Positions 16,044 through 25,350 are shown, counted from the first letter of the stretch. The stretch is 33,096 nt of DNA from Desulforhopalus vacuolatus (GCF_016918505.1 NZ_JAFFPZ010000030.1:1-33096), one strand, 5' to 3'. Notes: a model not told the origin generated them from the sequence alone. Made by a program: numbers and translations.

Positions 16044-16919
16044 ATGAAGATACTGACTCTTGTCGCCTCTGATCAACCGCTTCAGCCCGACCTGCTGCAG
16101 CAGGTGAGGGCCCTTGTTGACTGCATCCGGGTGGAGTGGCTGGCACCGCAGAAGGCGGTGGAAATGCACCTCGCCGGAGAAAAGGAGCTTGACCGGGCGG
16201 CGCTCGCAGCGCTGCTCGCTCCCTGTCGGATTGATCACTTTCTCCAGGATGGTGATGCACCCCGGCGCAAAAAGCTGTTGATCAGCGATATGGACGCTAC
16301 CCTCGTGGCCGAGGAAACCCTCGACGAGCTCTCAGCCAGCATCGGGCTGAAGGATAAAATTGCTGCTATCACCGCTCGGAGCATGGCCGGTGAGCTGGAC
16401 TTTCACGAGGCCTTGCGTACCCGCATCGATATGCTCAGGGGATTGCCGGAGAGCGCGATCGGTGAGCATCTGCAGCACCTGCCGTGGGTTGTTGGAGCGC
16501 GCGAACTGGTGGCCACCATGGTGGCAGACGGCGCGGCAACAGTACTGGTCTCCGGCGGCTTCACCTGTTTCACCGGAGCGGTGGCAGAGAAGCTTGGGAT
16601 GCAATACCATCACGGCAACACCCTTATTATTAAGGACGGAGTGCTCACCGGCGAGGTACACGAACCGATTCTCGGCCGTGAGGCCAAACTGGAATTTCTC
16701 CACCAGTATCAGCAGCAGTATGGCCTGCAGCGTGGCGATATCCTCGCCATTGGTGACGGTGCCAACGATCTTGAGATGCTGCGTGCGGCGGGGCTCGGGG
16801 TCGGGTTTCATCCCAAAGAGTTTTTGCGCCGACAGGTTGAAAACTCCATCCTCTACGGCGATCTTACCGCATTGCTTTATGCTCAGGGGTATCGAACGGA
16901 AGAGATCATTTCCAGCTGA
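16044..16919 (+). CDS. serB: Phosphoserine phosphatase
   Basis: 291 aa from ATG 16044 with AGGA upstream; a TTG at 16029 overlapping the previous stop is less likely. It dephosphorylates 3-phosphoserine to serine, the last step of serine synthesis, in the cytoplasm. HAD motifs: nucleophile D82 and acid D84 in ISDMDATLVAEE (most SerB read DxDST), motif II S170-G-G, K215, and D238/D242 in GDGANDLEM. Residues 1-70 form an ACT-like N-terminal region as in longer SerB proteins (LTLVASDQPLQPDLLQQV). It lies 11 nt after the transporter gene and ends 4 nt from convergent kdsB. Confidence 0.93.
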   Translation: MKILTLVASDQPLQPDLLQQVRALVDCIRVEWLAPQKAVEMHLAGEKELDRAALAALLAPCRIDHFLQDGDAPRRKKLLISDMDATLVAEETLDELSASIGLKDKIAAITARSMAGELDFHEALRTRIDMLRGLPESAIGEHLQHLPWVVGARELVATMVADGAATVLVSGGFTCFTGAVAEKLGMQYHHGNTLIIKDGVLTGEVHEPILGREAKLEFLHQYQQQYGLQRGDILAIGDGANDLEMLRAAGLGVGFHPKEFLRRQVENSILYGDLTALLYAQGYRTEEIISS

Positions 16920-16923
16920 ACCT

Positions 16924-17670
16924 TCAGAGTCCCTTCATTTGTGCGGCGATCATTGCCACATCGTCGGGGCGGTCTACGCCAAAGCCCTGATAGTCGGTCA
17001 TTACTACATGTACCTTTACCCCGGCCTCAAGGAGGCGGAGCTGCTCCAGTTTCTCCAGTTCTTCAAGGGGACTGGGAGGCAGATTGGTGAATCTGCGCAG
17101 GACGGGCAGGCGGTAGGCGTAGAGACCGATGTGCAGCAGGTAGTCGGCGGCTTTCTTTTTCGGGTCGCGGACATGGGGAATCCTGGCGCGGGAGAAGTAG
17201 AGCGCGTTGCCGTTCACAGCACGGACCACTTTCACCCGATCCGGGTTTTCTGCCTGCTCAGCGTCGATTACCCGTGCGAGGGTGGTGACCTCCACCTGCG
17301 AATCGCGAAAGGGTTCAATAAGGCTGGCTACCATTTCCGGGGCCAGCGCCGGTTCGTCTCCCTGTATATTGACCACCACTGCCTCCTCTTCCAGCTTCAG
17401 CTTTGTTGCCGCTTCCATGATGCGGTCGGAGCCGCTCGGGTGGTCGACGGCAGTCATCACTACGGGCACGCCGCGTTCTTCGGCGGCAGTGAAGATGCGC
17501 TCGTCATCGGTGGCGAGCCACACACTCTTGAGGGAACGACAGCTTATCGCCCGTTCATAGACCCACTGAAACATTGGTTTACCGAGGATGTTCACCAGCG
17601 GCTTGCCTGGAAATCGACTGGACTGGTAGCGGGCGGGGATAATGGCGTAGCTTGGTGGCAGGGAACTCAT
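16924..17670 (-). CDS. kdsB: 3-deoxy-manno-octulosonate cytidylyltransferase (CMP-Kdo synthetase)
   Basis: 248 aa, typical length. It activates Kdo with CTP to CMP-Kdo for lipopolysaccharide inner-core synthesis. Signatures: [16 protein letters not shown] near the N-terminus (CTP binding), [11 protein letters not shown], the metal-binding [17 protein letters not shown], and GVDRPDD near the C-terminus. ATG follows AAGGAG. It is 11 nt downstream of the Kdo transferase gene, so the two successive pathway steps are co-transcribed. Convergent with serB with only 4 nt between stops. Confidence 0.96.
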   Translation of the reverse strand: MSSLPPSYAIIPARYQSSRFPGKPLVNILGKPMFQWVYERAISCRSLKSVWLATDDERIFTAAEERGVPVVMTAVDHPSGSDRIMEAATKLKLEEEAVVVNIQGDEPALAPEMVASLIEPFRDSQVEVTTLARVIDAEQAENPDRVKVVRAVNGNALYFSRARIPHVRDPKKKAADYLLHIGLYAYRLPVLRRFTNLPPSPLEELEKLEQLRLLEAGVKVHVVMTDYQGFGVDRPDDVAMIAAQMKGL

Positions 17671-17681
17671 GGGAACTCCTT

Positions 17682-18941
17682 TTACGGTTTGGCGTTAAGC
17701 GCAGCGAGAATCTCGGTGCAGGTGACGGCGGTACCGCCGCGTTTTCCAGCGAAAAGATTTTCGATGCGGTGGCGTACTTCGTCGCGGTCGTCAGGGGTGG
17801 AGAGTCTTTCCAGCAGGGTCCGGGCGAGCTGTTGTTCCTCCTCCACTTCACTGACGAGGCCGCAGGATATCACTTCGCGGCCGATCCAGGCGAAATTTTT
17901 CCAGTTGAGACCAATTACCGGCCGCACGCCGAAGGCCAGGGGTTCAAGAAAATTATGACCGCCCCAGTCGCAGAGTGATCCGCCGACAAAAGCTGCATCG
18001 GCCCGGGACCAGGCGGCGGCAAGGTCGCCGAAGCTGTCCCAGACGATTATCGTGCCGGGAGCGCATGTCTCTTTGAGGGAGGAGCGCAGTCGGGCGGGTA
18101 ACCTTCGGGTGGCAAGCATCTCGGTGAGGGCCGGGGCGCGGCCGGGGTGTTTGGGAAAAAGGGCAATGGTGACATCAGGCCGGGCCTTGCAGAGGATATC
18201 CAGACAGCGGGCGATCTGCTCCTCCTCTTCTGCACGCACTGAGCCGAGGACGATGAAGGGTGAGTTCTCCGGCGACTGGAAGGAGAAGGGCGGAGTGCTG
18301 TTGCTGAAATCCATGCGGTCAAACTTGAGGTTCGGGACTGTCTGTACCCGTTCCGGCGGCAGAATGGAGCGGAAATGGGCCGCATCCTCTTCTGACATTG
18401 CCAGCACCCGGCCGGGACCAAAGGCGGTGAAGAAACGGCGCAGGCGGCGGTAGGATCGGCAGCTCTTGTCGGACATGCGGCCGTTGACAAGCAGGACCGG
18501 CACCTTCATGCACCGGGCGGTGATGAGCCAGGCGGGCCAGAGCTCGGTTTCAATGAGGACGGCAAGACGTGGGCGGAAGGCGTTGAAGGCGCGGGTTATA
18601 ATGGCCGGGGCGTCGAAGGGGAAGAAGGCGACTGTGAGGTCGATATTATCCGCCGCCGGGGTCTTGCGCAGGGTGTTGATGCCCTCACGGGTGGTGGCGG
18701 TGGCGAGGATACGAAGTTTTTTATCGCTTCCCGCAAGCTGTTCAGCGATGCTGGTGAGCACCATCTGGCTGAGCAGCGATTCGCCGCCGGAGGCTGACTG
18801 GATCCAGAGATCGAAATCGCGACCCGCTGTCCGGGTGAGGGTGCGCTCCTCCCAGCCGTCGGCAAGGCGTGGTTTGCGGTGCAGAAACGGCAGAGCGATA
18901 CGCCAGAGCGCTGCATAGGTGGCAAGAAAAAGTTTGAGCAA
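17682..18941 (-). CDS. waaA: 3-deoxy-D-manno-octulosonic acid transferase (Kdo transferase)
   Basis: 419 aa GT-B glycosyltransferase on the inner membrane that adds Kdo from CMP-Kdo to lipid IVA. The TTG start has AGAGGG 7 nt upstream. A short hydrophobic N-terminus ([19 protein letters not shown]) anchors it. Family signatures: [52 protein letters not shown], and the nucleotide-sugar site [20 protein letters not shown]. The canonical early serine-glycine-glutamate motif (SGGE) is kept. In operon with kdsB. Confidence 0.95.
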   Translation of the reverse strand: MLKLFLATYAALWRIALPFLHRKPRLADGWEERTLTRTAGRDFDLWIQSASGGESLLSQMVLTSIAEQLAGSDKKLRILATATTREGINTLRKTPAADNIDLTVAFFPFDAPAIITRAFNAFRPRLAVLIETELWPAWLITARCMKVPVLLVNGRMSDKSCRSYRRLRRFFTAFGPGRVLAMSEEDAAHFRSILPPERVQTVPNLKFDRMDFSNSTPPFSFQSPENSPFIVLGSVRAEEEEQIARCLDILCKARPDVTIALFPKHPGRAPALTEMLATRRLPARLRSSLKETCAPGTIIVWDSFGDLAAAWSRADAAFVGGSLCDWGGHNFLEPLAFGVRPVIGLNWKNFAWIGREVISCGLVSEVEEEQQLARTLLERLSTPDDRDEVRHRIENLFAGKRGGTAVTCTEILAALNAKP

Positions 18942-19001
18942 AATGCGCCCTCTGAAGTTCGGGTGATGGTTCGGAATTGGAATTAATCACCGATTTTAAT
19001 A

Positions 19002-19033
19002 GCCGTATCCTGCTTTGTAAAGCAGGATACGGC
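19002..19033. repeat. Perfect 15-bp inverted repeat in the waaA/eamA gap
   Basis: GCCGTATCCTGCTTT is followed after GT by its exact complement AAAGCAGGATACGGC. It lies 60 nt upstream of the waaA start and 94 nt upstream of the transporter ATG, between divergent genes. There is no T-run on either side, so it is not a standard terminator. Operator, mRNA 5' hairpin or repeat element are all possible. Confidence 0.7.
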
Positions 19034-19054
19034 CTCCTCTGTCTTGTTTGAGAG

Positions 19055-19082
19055 TTGAAAAATATGGAGTGGTGGGTATATT
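19055..19082 (+). promoter_or_regulatory. Predicted sigma-70 promoter of the EamA transporter
   Basis: TTGAAA (19055-19060), 16-nt spacer, TATATT (19077-19082), 44 nt before the ATG and just after the perfect inverted repeat. Confidence 0.5.
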
Positions 19083-19126
19083 AGCGCTGTTATTTCTTCG
19101 TAACTTCAATTCTATCCGGATTTTTT

Positions 19127-20023
19127 ATGACCCGTCTGCAGGCTAATGCTGTTCTTCTCCTTACCGCCCTTATCTGGGGCAGTAGTTTCGTAGTGCAGCA
19201 CATTGCGACCGGAGAGCTCGGAAGTATCACCTTCACCGGCTCGCGTTTTTTGCTCGGTGCTTTCGTTGTCGCCCCCCTTGCCCTGCGCCAGCTCCGTAAA
19301 ATGACTGCAACGCAGCCGTTGCGGCAGAGTGACTGGCTGTGGATGGCGCTCACAGGTTGTGTGCTGATGACTGCGGCCGGTCTGCAGCAATACGGTATCC
19401 TTCGTACTACGGTAACCAATTCCGGCTTCCTTACCGGGCTCTATGTCCCAATGGTGCCTCTGCTCGGAATGCTGTTTTTTCGGCGGCGGGTGCATCTCTT
19501 CATCTGGCCCGCCGCTGTGGGGTGTCTTTGCGGAACGTGGCTGCTCAGCGGAGGTCATCAACTTGACGGTTTTGCCCCTGGTGATCTGTGGGTTATCGCC
19601 TCCGCCTTCTTCTGGGCGGGGCATGTCCTGCTGGTGGGACATGTAGCACAGCGTACCGGTGCCCCGCTGGTACTGGCGCTGGTGCAGTTCTTTGTCTGTG
19701 GCATAATCGGTCTGCTGGTTGGTTGCATTGTGGAACAACCTTCGATTGCCGCATTTGGCGGGGCGTGGAAGGGTATCGCCTGGATGGGGATCATGTCGGT
19801 GGGAATTGCCTTTACTCTACAGGTGGTTGCTCAGCGCTGGTCCCCCGCTGCGGACGCCGCAATTATTCTCAGTTCGGAATCCGTTTTTGCAGCACTGGGG
19901 GGAATGATTTTTCTTGGCGAGCGGATGGTGCCGGTGCAGTTTTGTGGTGCAGTGTTGATTTTTTGTTGCATTCTTGCGGTAGAGCTGGTTCCGCTGCTGC
20001 GCCGGAAACAGGTTCTGGTGTGA
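19127..20023 (+). CDS. EamA/DMT-family transporter
   Basis: 298 aa with about ten hydrophobic helices in two EamA repeats, the usual design of drug/metabolite exporters. The first repeat begins LQANAVLLLTALIWGSSFV, the family N-terminal signature, with TGSRFLLGAFVVAPLAL following. The second begins GDLWVIASAFFWAGHVLLVGHVA. The end of repeat 2 has the typical PAADAAIILSSESVFAALGGMIFLGERM. It likely exports a metabolite or amino acid; substrate cannot be read. Divergent from waaA, single gene. Start supported by frame; ribosome site weak. Confidence 0.9.
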   Translation: MTRLQANAVLLLTALIWGSSFVVQHIATGELGSITFTGSRFLLGAFVVAPLALRQLRKMTATQPLRQSDWLWMALTGCVLMTAAGLQQYGILRTTVTNSGFLTGLYVPMVPLLGMLFFRRRVHLFIWPAAVGCLCGTWLLSGGHQLDGFAPGDLWVIASAFFWAGHVLLVGHVAQRTGAPLVLALVQFFVCGIIGLLVGCIVEQPSIAAFGGAWKGIAWMGIMSVGIAFTLQVVAQRWSPAADAAIILSSESVFAALGGMIFLGERMVPVQFCGAVLIFCCILAVELVPLLRRKQVLV

Positions 20024-20030
20024 GGAGAAG

Positions 20031-20225
20031 TTATACCATTTACATTTTGTATTGGCGGATTCAAATATTGGCAGATTCAAAGGCAGGGACGGGAAAAGGG
20101 AGAAAGGAGACGGGAGACAGGAAAAAGCAAAAGATATCCGTAGAGACGACCAATTTTGGCGTCTCCAGCACAACGGACGTTTCTACATTGCGATCAATTT
20201 TACATCCTGTTTATCCATTCGTAAT
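20031..20225 (-). repeat. Composite dispersed repeat (T + G modules + TTTACATCCTG tail)
   Basis: The gap 20024-20380 has no gene. It holds, in order: the T module (reverse of 6567-6602) with a tandem duplication of TATTGGCGGATTCAAA; a purine run (GGGAGAAAGGAGACGGGAGA, the G module); AGGAAAAAGCAAAAG; and the tail GATCAATTTTACATCCTG followed by TTTATCCATTCGTAATCG, shared with 7687-7722. The same modules appear at 25.5 and 32.8 kb in other combinations. Confidence 0.75.
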
Positions 20226-20333
20226 CGCCAAAAAAAGATGTCTGCGCAGTTGCGTTCTCTGGTCAGTAAAAAATGTGATTGGTATTATATAGTATTCTGT
20301 TTTTATCTTGAGTCTTTACAAGGCTCATTCTTA

Positions 20334-20356
20334 CGCAGGCACTGCATCTGTCTGCG
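20334..20356 (+). promoter_or_regulatory. Leader hairpin upstream of upp
   Basis: CGCAGGCA / TGTCTGCG, an 8-bp stem with one G-U pair and a 7-nt loop, followed by AACTTTTATT, ending 24 nt before the upp ATG. It may attenuate or merely structure the leader; no uracil-responsive element is recognised. Confidence 0.3.
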
Positions 20357-20380
20357 AACTTTTATTCGAGGGAGAATCCC

Positions 20381-21007
20381 ATGTCCGTTCATGTCGTAAA
20401 TCACCCGCTGATCAAACATAAACTTGGCCTTATGCGGCAGCATGATGTCTCCACCAAAGATTTTCGTGACCTCGCCTCGGAGCTGGCTCGCCTGCTCACC
20501 TATGAAGCCACCAAAGATTTGCCTACTGAAACGGTGACTATCCAGGGCTGGGCCGGAGATGTGCAGGTGGAAATGATCAAAGGTAAAAAAGTGACCATCG
20601 TGCCTATCCTTCGTGCCGGTCTGGGAATGATGGACGGTGTTATCGACATGATTCCTTCGGCAAAGGTGAGTGTGGTTGGTTTTTACCGCAATGAGGAAAC
20701 CCTGCAGCCGGTGGAGTATTATATCAAATATGCCAGTGAGATTGGAGAGCGGATGGCGATGATTCTTGATCCCATGCTGGCCACCGGCGGTACGCTGCTT
20801 GCCACTATCGAGAGCCTGAAGGCCGCAGGCTGTAAAAAGATTAAAGGACTCTTTCTTGTCGCCGCCCCCGAGGGAATCAAACGCGTATCCGAGGCCCATC
20901 CCGATGTGGAAATATATGTGGCGGCAGTGGACGAGCGGCTCAACGAACACGGCTACATTCTGCCGGGACTCGGTGACGCTGGTGATAAGATCTTCGGCAC
21001 CCGATAA
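20381..21007 (+). CDS. upp: Uracil phosphoribosyltransferase
   Basis: 208 aa, exact family length. It converts uracil plus PRPP to UMP in the cytoplasm. The PRPP loop reads [18 protein letters not shown], and other signatures are [30 protein letters not shown] and the uracil-binding C-terminal [21 protein letters not shown] follows GAGGGAGAA. It is 11 nt upstream of the uracil permease, a classic salvage operon. Confidence 0.97.
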   Translation: MSVHVVNHPLIKHKLGLMRQHDVSTKDFRDLASELARLLTYEATKDLPTETVTIQGWAGDVQVEMIKGKKVTIVPILRAGLGMMDGVIDMIPSAKVSVVGFYRNEETLQPVEYYIKYASEIGERMAMILDPMLATGGTLLATIESLKAAGCKKIKGLFLVAAPEGIKRVSEAHPDVEIYVAAVDERLNEHGYILPGLGDAGDKIFGTR

Positions 21008-21018
21008 GGAGAGACGAT

Positions 21019-22350
21019 ATGGCAGACGAATCCTTTGCATCAACGACCTACAACTTTCGCCTGCGTGATGCTTTTTTCGGCGGGCAGATGCTCTTTGTTG
21101 CTTTCGGGGCACTGGTCCTGGTGCCATTACTCACCGGCCTGAATACCAATGTAGCACTTTTTACCGCCGGTTGCGGCACGCTGGTCTTTCAGCTGATCAC
21201 CCGAGGCAGGGTGCCAATCTTTCTCGCCTCTTCTTTCGCCTTTATTGCACCGATCATGTTTGGTGTGCAGCAGTGGGGCGTACCGGCCACGCTCTGCGGG
21301 CTGGTGGCCGCCGGTGTCTTTTATATAATACTTAGTTTCTTCATTCGCTGGTCAGGTCCTGGTTTTCTCAACCGTTATCTTCCTCCGGTGGTGACCGGGC
21401 CGGTAATCATGGTTATTGGTCTGGTGCTTGCTCCGACCGCCGTACATATGGCCATGGGACGCACCGGCAGTGGAGATGCCTGGCTGGTGCCGGAGCCAAC
21501 GGCAATGATTATCGCGGGCGTTGCTCTTGCCACGACTGTCCTGGTGGCACTGCTCGGCAAAGGCTGGTTTCGACTGGTACCGATCTTCAGTGGGATTGTT
21601 GCCGGGTATGTTGTAGCTTTGATCCTCGACTTTACTGGAACTGCCGCCTCCCTGCAGGCGGGGTTTGCACCGGGAGATCTTGCCAACTATACGTCGACCC
21701 GACTGATCGATTTTACTGCGGTGAAGGAGAGCCCCTGGCTGGCAATACCCCATTTCGTTTTTCCCGAGTGGAGTCTTGATGCTATTTTCTTTATTGTGCC
21801 TGTGGCCATTGCCCCGGCCATTGAGCATGTTGGTGATATCCTCGCCATCAGTTCGGTAACCGGGAAAAACTATGTCGAGGATCCCGGCATTCAGAATACA
21901 ATGCTCGGTGACGGCATCGCGACCTCCATCGCCTGCATGCTTGGCGGGCCCCCGAATACCACGTATTCTGAGGTGACCGGGGCTGTTGCACTGACCCGTG
22001 CTTTTAATCCGGCGATCATGACCTGGGCAGCCATTACCGCAATTCTTCTCAGTTTTGTTGACAAGGTGGGGGCGCTTCTTGGCACCATCCCTGCTCCGGT
22101 AATGGGGGGAATCATGATACTGCTCTTCGGTATGATCACGGTTGTTGGGATAAATACCCTGATCAAAGCGCAACTGGACTTGTCTATTGCACGAAACCTT
22201 ATTATCGTTTCTGTCATTCTCGTCTGCGGAATTGGCGGCATGAAATTTACTGCCGGCGCCTTTGCCATTGAGAAAATTGGCCTTGCTGGAATACTCGGCC
22301 TTGTGCTGAATCTAATACTGCCGCAGTCTCCAGCAGCAAAAAAGAAATAA
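21019..22350 (+). CDS. uraA: Uracil:proton symporter (NCS2 family)
   Basis: 443 aa inner-membrane permease with about 12-14 helices. It imports uracil for Upp. Substrate-site signatures are present: PVAIAPAIEHVGDILAISSV, containing the key Glu in AIEHVGD, and GGPPNTTYSEVTGAVALTR with the second Glu, as in UraA. AAGGAGAGA precedes the ATG. Upstream upp and this gene form one unit; the transketolase gene 48 nt downstream may also be included. Confidence 0.95.
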   Translation: MADESFASTTYNFRLRDAFFGGQMLFVAFGALVLVPLLTGLNTNVALFTAGCGTLVFQLITRGRVPIFLASSFAFIAPIMFGVQQWGVPATLCGLVAAGVFYIILSFFIRWSGPGFLNRYLPPVVTGPVIMVIGLVLAPTAVHMAMGRTGSGDAWLVPEPTAMIIAGVALATTVLVALLGKGWFRLVPIFSGIVAGYVVALILDFTGTAASLQAGFAPGDLANYTSTRLIDFTAVKESPWLAIPHFVFPEWSLDAIFFIVPVAIAPAIEHVGDILAISSVTGKNYVEDPGIQNTMLGDGIATSIACMLGGPPNTTYSEVTGAVALTRAFNPAIMTWAAITAILLSFVDKVGALLGTIPAPVMGGIMILLFGMITVVGINTLIKAQLDLSIARNLIIVSVILVCGIGGMKFTAGAFAIEKIGLAGILGLVLNLILPQSPAAKKK

Positions 22351-22398
22351 TCGATTTCACCATAATTCAACAACTTTTACTCTCTACAAGGAGTCGCA

Positions 22399-24288
22399 AT
22401 GGATTTCCCCATAGATCTGTCCACCTTTACCCCACTGAAATTTGATCTGAACCAGCCTGAACTCTCTGAGGCGAACAGGAAAACGCTTGAGGAAAATATC
22501 CAGCTCGTTCGTGATGCCGTCATTTTTTTCACAGCTCTTGCCAACGTGAAGGGCCTGGGCGGTCACACCGGCGGGGCCTACGATATTGTCCCGGAGATGC
22601 TCATTGTGGATGCCTTCATGAAGGGCTCTGACAGCATTCATCCTGTTTATTTTGACGAGGCTGGACACCGCGTTGCCATTCAGTATCTCATGGCGGTGCT
22701 CAACGGGTACAAACCGGCGGAATCTCTGCTGCATTATCGCGAGTTTGATCACGGATTCTATGGCCATCCCGAACGCGATGAAGAAAACGGCGTTTTCTTC
22801 TCATCTGGACGTCTTGGACATCTATGGAGTTATGTCAACGGGGTTGCCGAAGCTGATAAGAGCAAGACTGTGGTCATGTTTGGCAGTGACGGTTCGCAGA
22901 TGGAGGGTGATGACGCAGAAGCTGCCCGCTATGCGGTGGCACGCCAGCTGAAAGTGAAGCTCTTTATTGATGATAACGACGTTACTATCTCCGGCCATCC
23001 CACCGAGTACATGCACGGTTATGACGTGGTCAAGACTCTTGAGGGACACGGGCTGTCAGTCAGCTTCGGGGAAGGTGAAGACCTTGCCGGCCTCTACCGC
23101 AGGATTCAGCAGACGCTGATCTCCGGCGGGCCTGCCGCCGTGGTCAGCCGTCGTTTGATGGCACCCGAGGTGGAGGGTATTGAGGGATCTCCCAAAGGGC
23201 ACGATGTTATTGCCGTAGATCTCGCTTTGAAATACCTGAAGGCGAAAGGCTGCGATGCTGCGGTCAAGGCGTTGGAAAGTGTCAAGGTGGAGAAGACCAA
23301 AGCCTCTTATCTTGGCAGCACCAAAGAGATGGCGAAGGTTCGCGACGACTTCGGCCGGGTGGTCTGCGAAATCCTTGATACGATGGAAACACCGGAAGAG
23401 AAGGTTCTGGTGGTTGATTCAGATCTTGAGGGGTCCTGCGGCCTGCACCATATCGGCAAGGCTTTTCCGCAGTGTTATGTGCATGGCGGAATCATGGAGC
23501 GTAACAACTTCAGCGTTGCCGCAGGGTTTGGTTCAGAGAAGGGAAGGGTGGGGATTTTCGGGACCTTTGCCGCCTTTATCGAAATGGTGATCTCTGAAAT
23601 TACCATGGCACGTCTCAACGATGCCAATGTCATTGCGCACTTCTCCCATTCGGGGATTGATGACATGGCGGACAATACCTGCCACTTTGGAATCAATAAC
23701 TTCTTTACTGACAACGGGCTGGCAGAAGGCGATAACACACGTCTCTACTTCCCGGCGGATGTCGGCCAGCTGCGGGCGATTCTCAAACGGGTCTTCACTG
23801 ATGAGGGCCTGCGCTTCATCTTTTCCACCCGCTCTGCGACGCCTTCTCTGCTTGATGCCGACGGTCAGCACCTGTACAGCGATGGCTATACCTTTGAGCC
23901 CGGCAAAGATGAGATCGTTCGGGAAGGAAAGGATGGTTATGTGGTGAGTTACGGTGAAATGGTCTATCGCTGTCTTGATGCGGTGGAACAGCTTCGTGCC
24001 GACGGTCACGATATCGGCCTGATTAACAAGCCGACCCTGAATGTGATTGATGAGGAGATGCTGAAGAAAGTGGGCAGCAGCCCCTTTACCCTCGTGGTTG
24101 AAAGTCAGAATACAAAAACCGGTCTTGCCTCGCGTTACGGCACCTGGTTGCTGGAACACGGGCTGGCTCCGAAATACGCCTCTATGGGAACCTCAAAACC
24201 CGGGCGCGGCGGCATTGCCGAACAGCTTCCCTGGCAGGGTCTCGCGGTAGAGGATATTAAGAAAAAAATCCTGGCCCTCAAGGGCTGA
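22399..24288 (+). CDS. Transketolase-family enzyme (single chain, atypical motifs)
   Basis: 629 aa with all three transketolase domains in one chain. The thiamine diphosphate site is altered from GDG to S163-D164-G165 in MFGSDGSQMEGDDAEA, ending at FIDDNDVTISG (canonical DDNxITIDG). Other conserved elements: GFYGHPERDE, SSGRLGHLWSYVNGVA, catalytic Glu367 in GGIMERNNFSVAAG, and the His in MADNTCHFGINNF. The early substrate region reads GGHTGGAYDIVPEM instead of the usual SGHPG motif. It probably interconverts pentose and triose/hexose phosphates, but donor and acceptor are uncertain. ACAAGGAG precedes the ATG. Neighbours are uracil salvage and a PfkB kinase. Confidence 0.85.
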   Translation: MDFPIDLSTFTPLKFDLNQPELSEANRKTLEENIQLVRDAVIFFTALANVKGLGGHTGGAYDIVPEMLIVDAFMKGSDSIHPVYFDEAGHRVAIQYLMAVLNGYKPAESLLHYREFDHGFYGHPERDEENGVFFSSGRLGHLWSYVNGVAEADKSKTVVMFGSDGSQMEGDDAEAARYAVARQLKVKLFIDDNDVTISGHPTEYMHGYDVVKTLEGHGLSVSFGEGEDLAGLYRRIQQTLISGGPAAVVSRRLMAPEVEGIEGSPKGHDVIAVDLALKYLKAKGCDAAVKALESVKVEKTKASYLGSTKEMAKVRDDFGRVVCEILDTMETPEEKVLVVDSDLEGSCGLHHIGKAFPQCYVHGGIMERNNFSVAAGFGSEKGRVGIFGTFAAFIEMVISEITMARLNDANVIAHFSHSGIDDMADNTCHFGINNFFTDNGLAEGDNTRLYFPADVGQLRAILKRVFTDEGLRFIFSTRSATPSLLDADGQHLYSDGYTFEPGKDEIVREGKDGYVVSYGEMVYRCLDAVEQLRADGHDIGLINKPTLNVIDEEMLKKVGSSPFTLVVESQNTKTGLASRYGTWLLEHGLAPKYASMGTSKPGRGGIAEQLPWQGLAVEDIKKKILALKG

Positions 24289-24311
24289 TTTTCCCCCGCA
24301 TGCTTTTCACG

Positions 24312-24337
24312 CGGCCTGTCCTGTGAGGGACAGGCCG
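24312..24337 (+). terminator. Hairpin after the transketolase gene
   Basis: A perfect 10-bp stem, CGGCCTGTCC / GGACAGGCCG, with loop TGTGAG, 24 nt after the stop. The tail TTCCTGTGT is only weakly T-rich, so it may be a partial terminator between the transketolase and kinase genes. Confidence 0.5.
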
Positions 24338-24367
24338 TTCCTGTGTAACTTCTAAGGATCTGCAGAT

Positions 24368-25297
24368 ATGAAAAAGATAATCCTCTCCGGTTCCATGGCC
24401 TACGACCGCACCATGAATTTTCCCGACCTCTTCCAAAATCACCTGCTGCCGGATCAGCTTGATCAGATCAGCGTCAGCTTTATGGTGGACGGGGCGACGG
24501 AAGATTTTGGAGGTACGGCGGGCAATATTGCCTTCGGATTGAAACTGATGGGGGAGGATCCGCTCCTCAGTGCCACCCTTGGCCGTGATCACTTTCGCTA
24601 CACCGGCTGGCTTGACGCCAACGGCATCAGCAGGGATATGATTGTTATTGATGAGTCGGAGCTGACGGCGGGGTGTTACATCACCAACGATAAAAACAAA
24701 AACCAGTTTACCATCTTCAATCCCGGTGCCATGAAACAAAGCTCCGGACTTGATTTTGATTCCATCGGCACTGACAGTGCAATTGTGCTGGTTTCTCCTG
24801 GTAATCTTCATGATATGCTGACCTACCCCGCAGAGTGTCTCAAGCGGGGAATCGAGTATATCTTTGATCCGGGCCAGAACCTGCCGGTATTGCCCAAAGA
24901 TCAGCTGATAAAAGTGATCTCAAGAGCGAAACTGCTCATCGTCAACAAGTATGAGTGTAACCTGATCCTGGATAAGACCGGGCTGGCAAAAGAGGAGATG
25001 GTCAAGCTGGCGGAGAATACCATCGTGACTCGCAGTGAAGAGGGCTCGGAACTCTTTAAACGGGAGGGTGGTTTGATAGAGGTCCCTCCCTGCAAACCAG
25101 AGACGGTGATTGATCCTACGGGTGCGGGAGATGCGTATCGTGCGGGTCTGGTGAGCGGTCTTCTGGAAGGAAAATCCCTGCACGAGAGCGCACTGCAGGG
25201 CAGTGTCTGCGGTTCTTTCGCCGTGGAGTGCAACGGTACGCAGAACTATCGTTTCACCCGTGATCAGTTTGAAAGTCGTCTGTCAGCGGTACACTGA
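24368..25297 (+). CDS. PfkB-family carbohydrate/nucleoside kinase (adenosine kinase-like)
   Basis: 309 aa ribokinase-fold kinase. It phosphorylates a sugar or nucleoside hydroxyl using ATP, in the cytoplasm. Motif 1 is DFGGTAGNIAFGLKLMGEDP (residues 46-65). Motif 2, with the catalytic base D255, is DPTGAGDAYRAGL at 249-261. GSMAYDRTMNFPDLF at the N-terminus and IFDPGQNLP are typical of adenosine kinase-like bacterial members. Substrate unproven; adenosine or ribose would fit the salvage and transketolase neighbours. AAGGA precedes the ATG; a good terminator follows. Confidence 0.88.
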   Translation: MKKIILSGSMAYDRTMNFPDLFQNHLLPDQLDQISVSFMVDGATEDFGGTAGNIAFGLKLMGEDPLLSATLGRDHFRYTGWLDANGISRDMIVIDESELTAGCYITNDKNKNQFTIFNPGAMKQSSGLDFDSIGTDSAIVLVSPGNLHDMLTYPAECLKRGIEYIFDPGQNLPVLPKDQLIKVISRAKLLIVNKYECNLILDKTGLAKEEMVKLAENTIVTRSEEGSELFKREGGLIEVPPCKPETVIDPTGAGDAYRAGLVSGLLEGKSLHESALQGSVCGSFAVECNGTQNYRFTRDQFESRLSAVH

Positions 25298-25320
25298 ATA
25301 TAATTGAGTTGAAAAACGAG

Positions 25321-25350
25321 AAAAGAGCCGGGAATATATTGCTCTTTTTG
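25321..25350 (+). terminator. Rho-independent terminator of the PfkB-kinase gene
   Basis: AAAAGAGC (25321-25328) / GCTCTTTT (25341-25348) with a 12-nt loop and a short TTTTTG tail, 23 nt after the kinase stop and before tRNA-Pro. Confidence 0.65.

Noticed and set aside
15523-16260. Minus-strand frame opposite the CorA-type gene and serB
   Set aside because: Low-complexity, charged sequence antisense to two clear enzymes/transporters; no motif.
16360-17958. Long plus-strand open frame (532 codons) across serB, kdsB and waaA
   Set aside because: It is an out-of-frame shadow of three well-supported genes in GC-rich DNA, with no domain and no ribosome site.
20250-20380. Uracil-sensing riboswitch or PyrR site before upp
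   Set aside because: Only a simple 8-bp hairpin is visible; no conserved PyrR-binding or riboswitch core was recognised.
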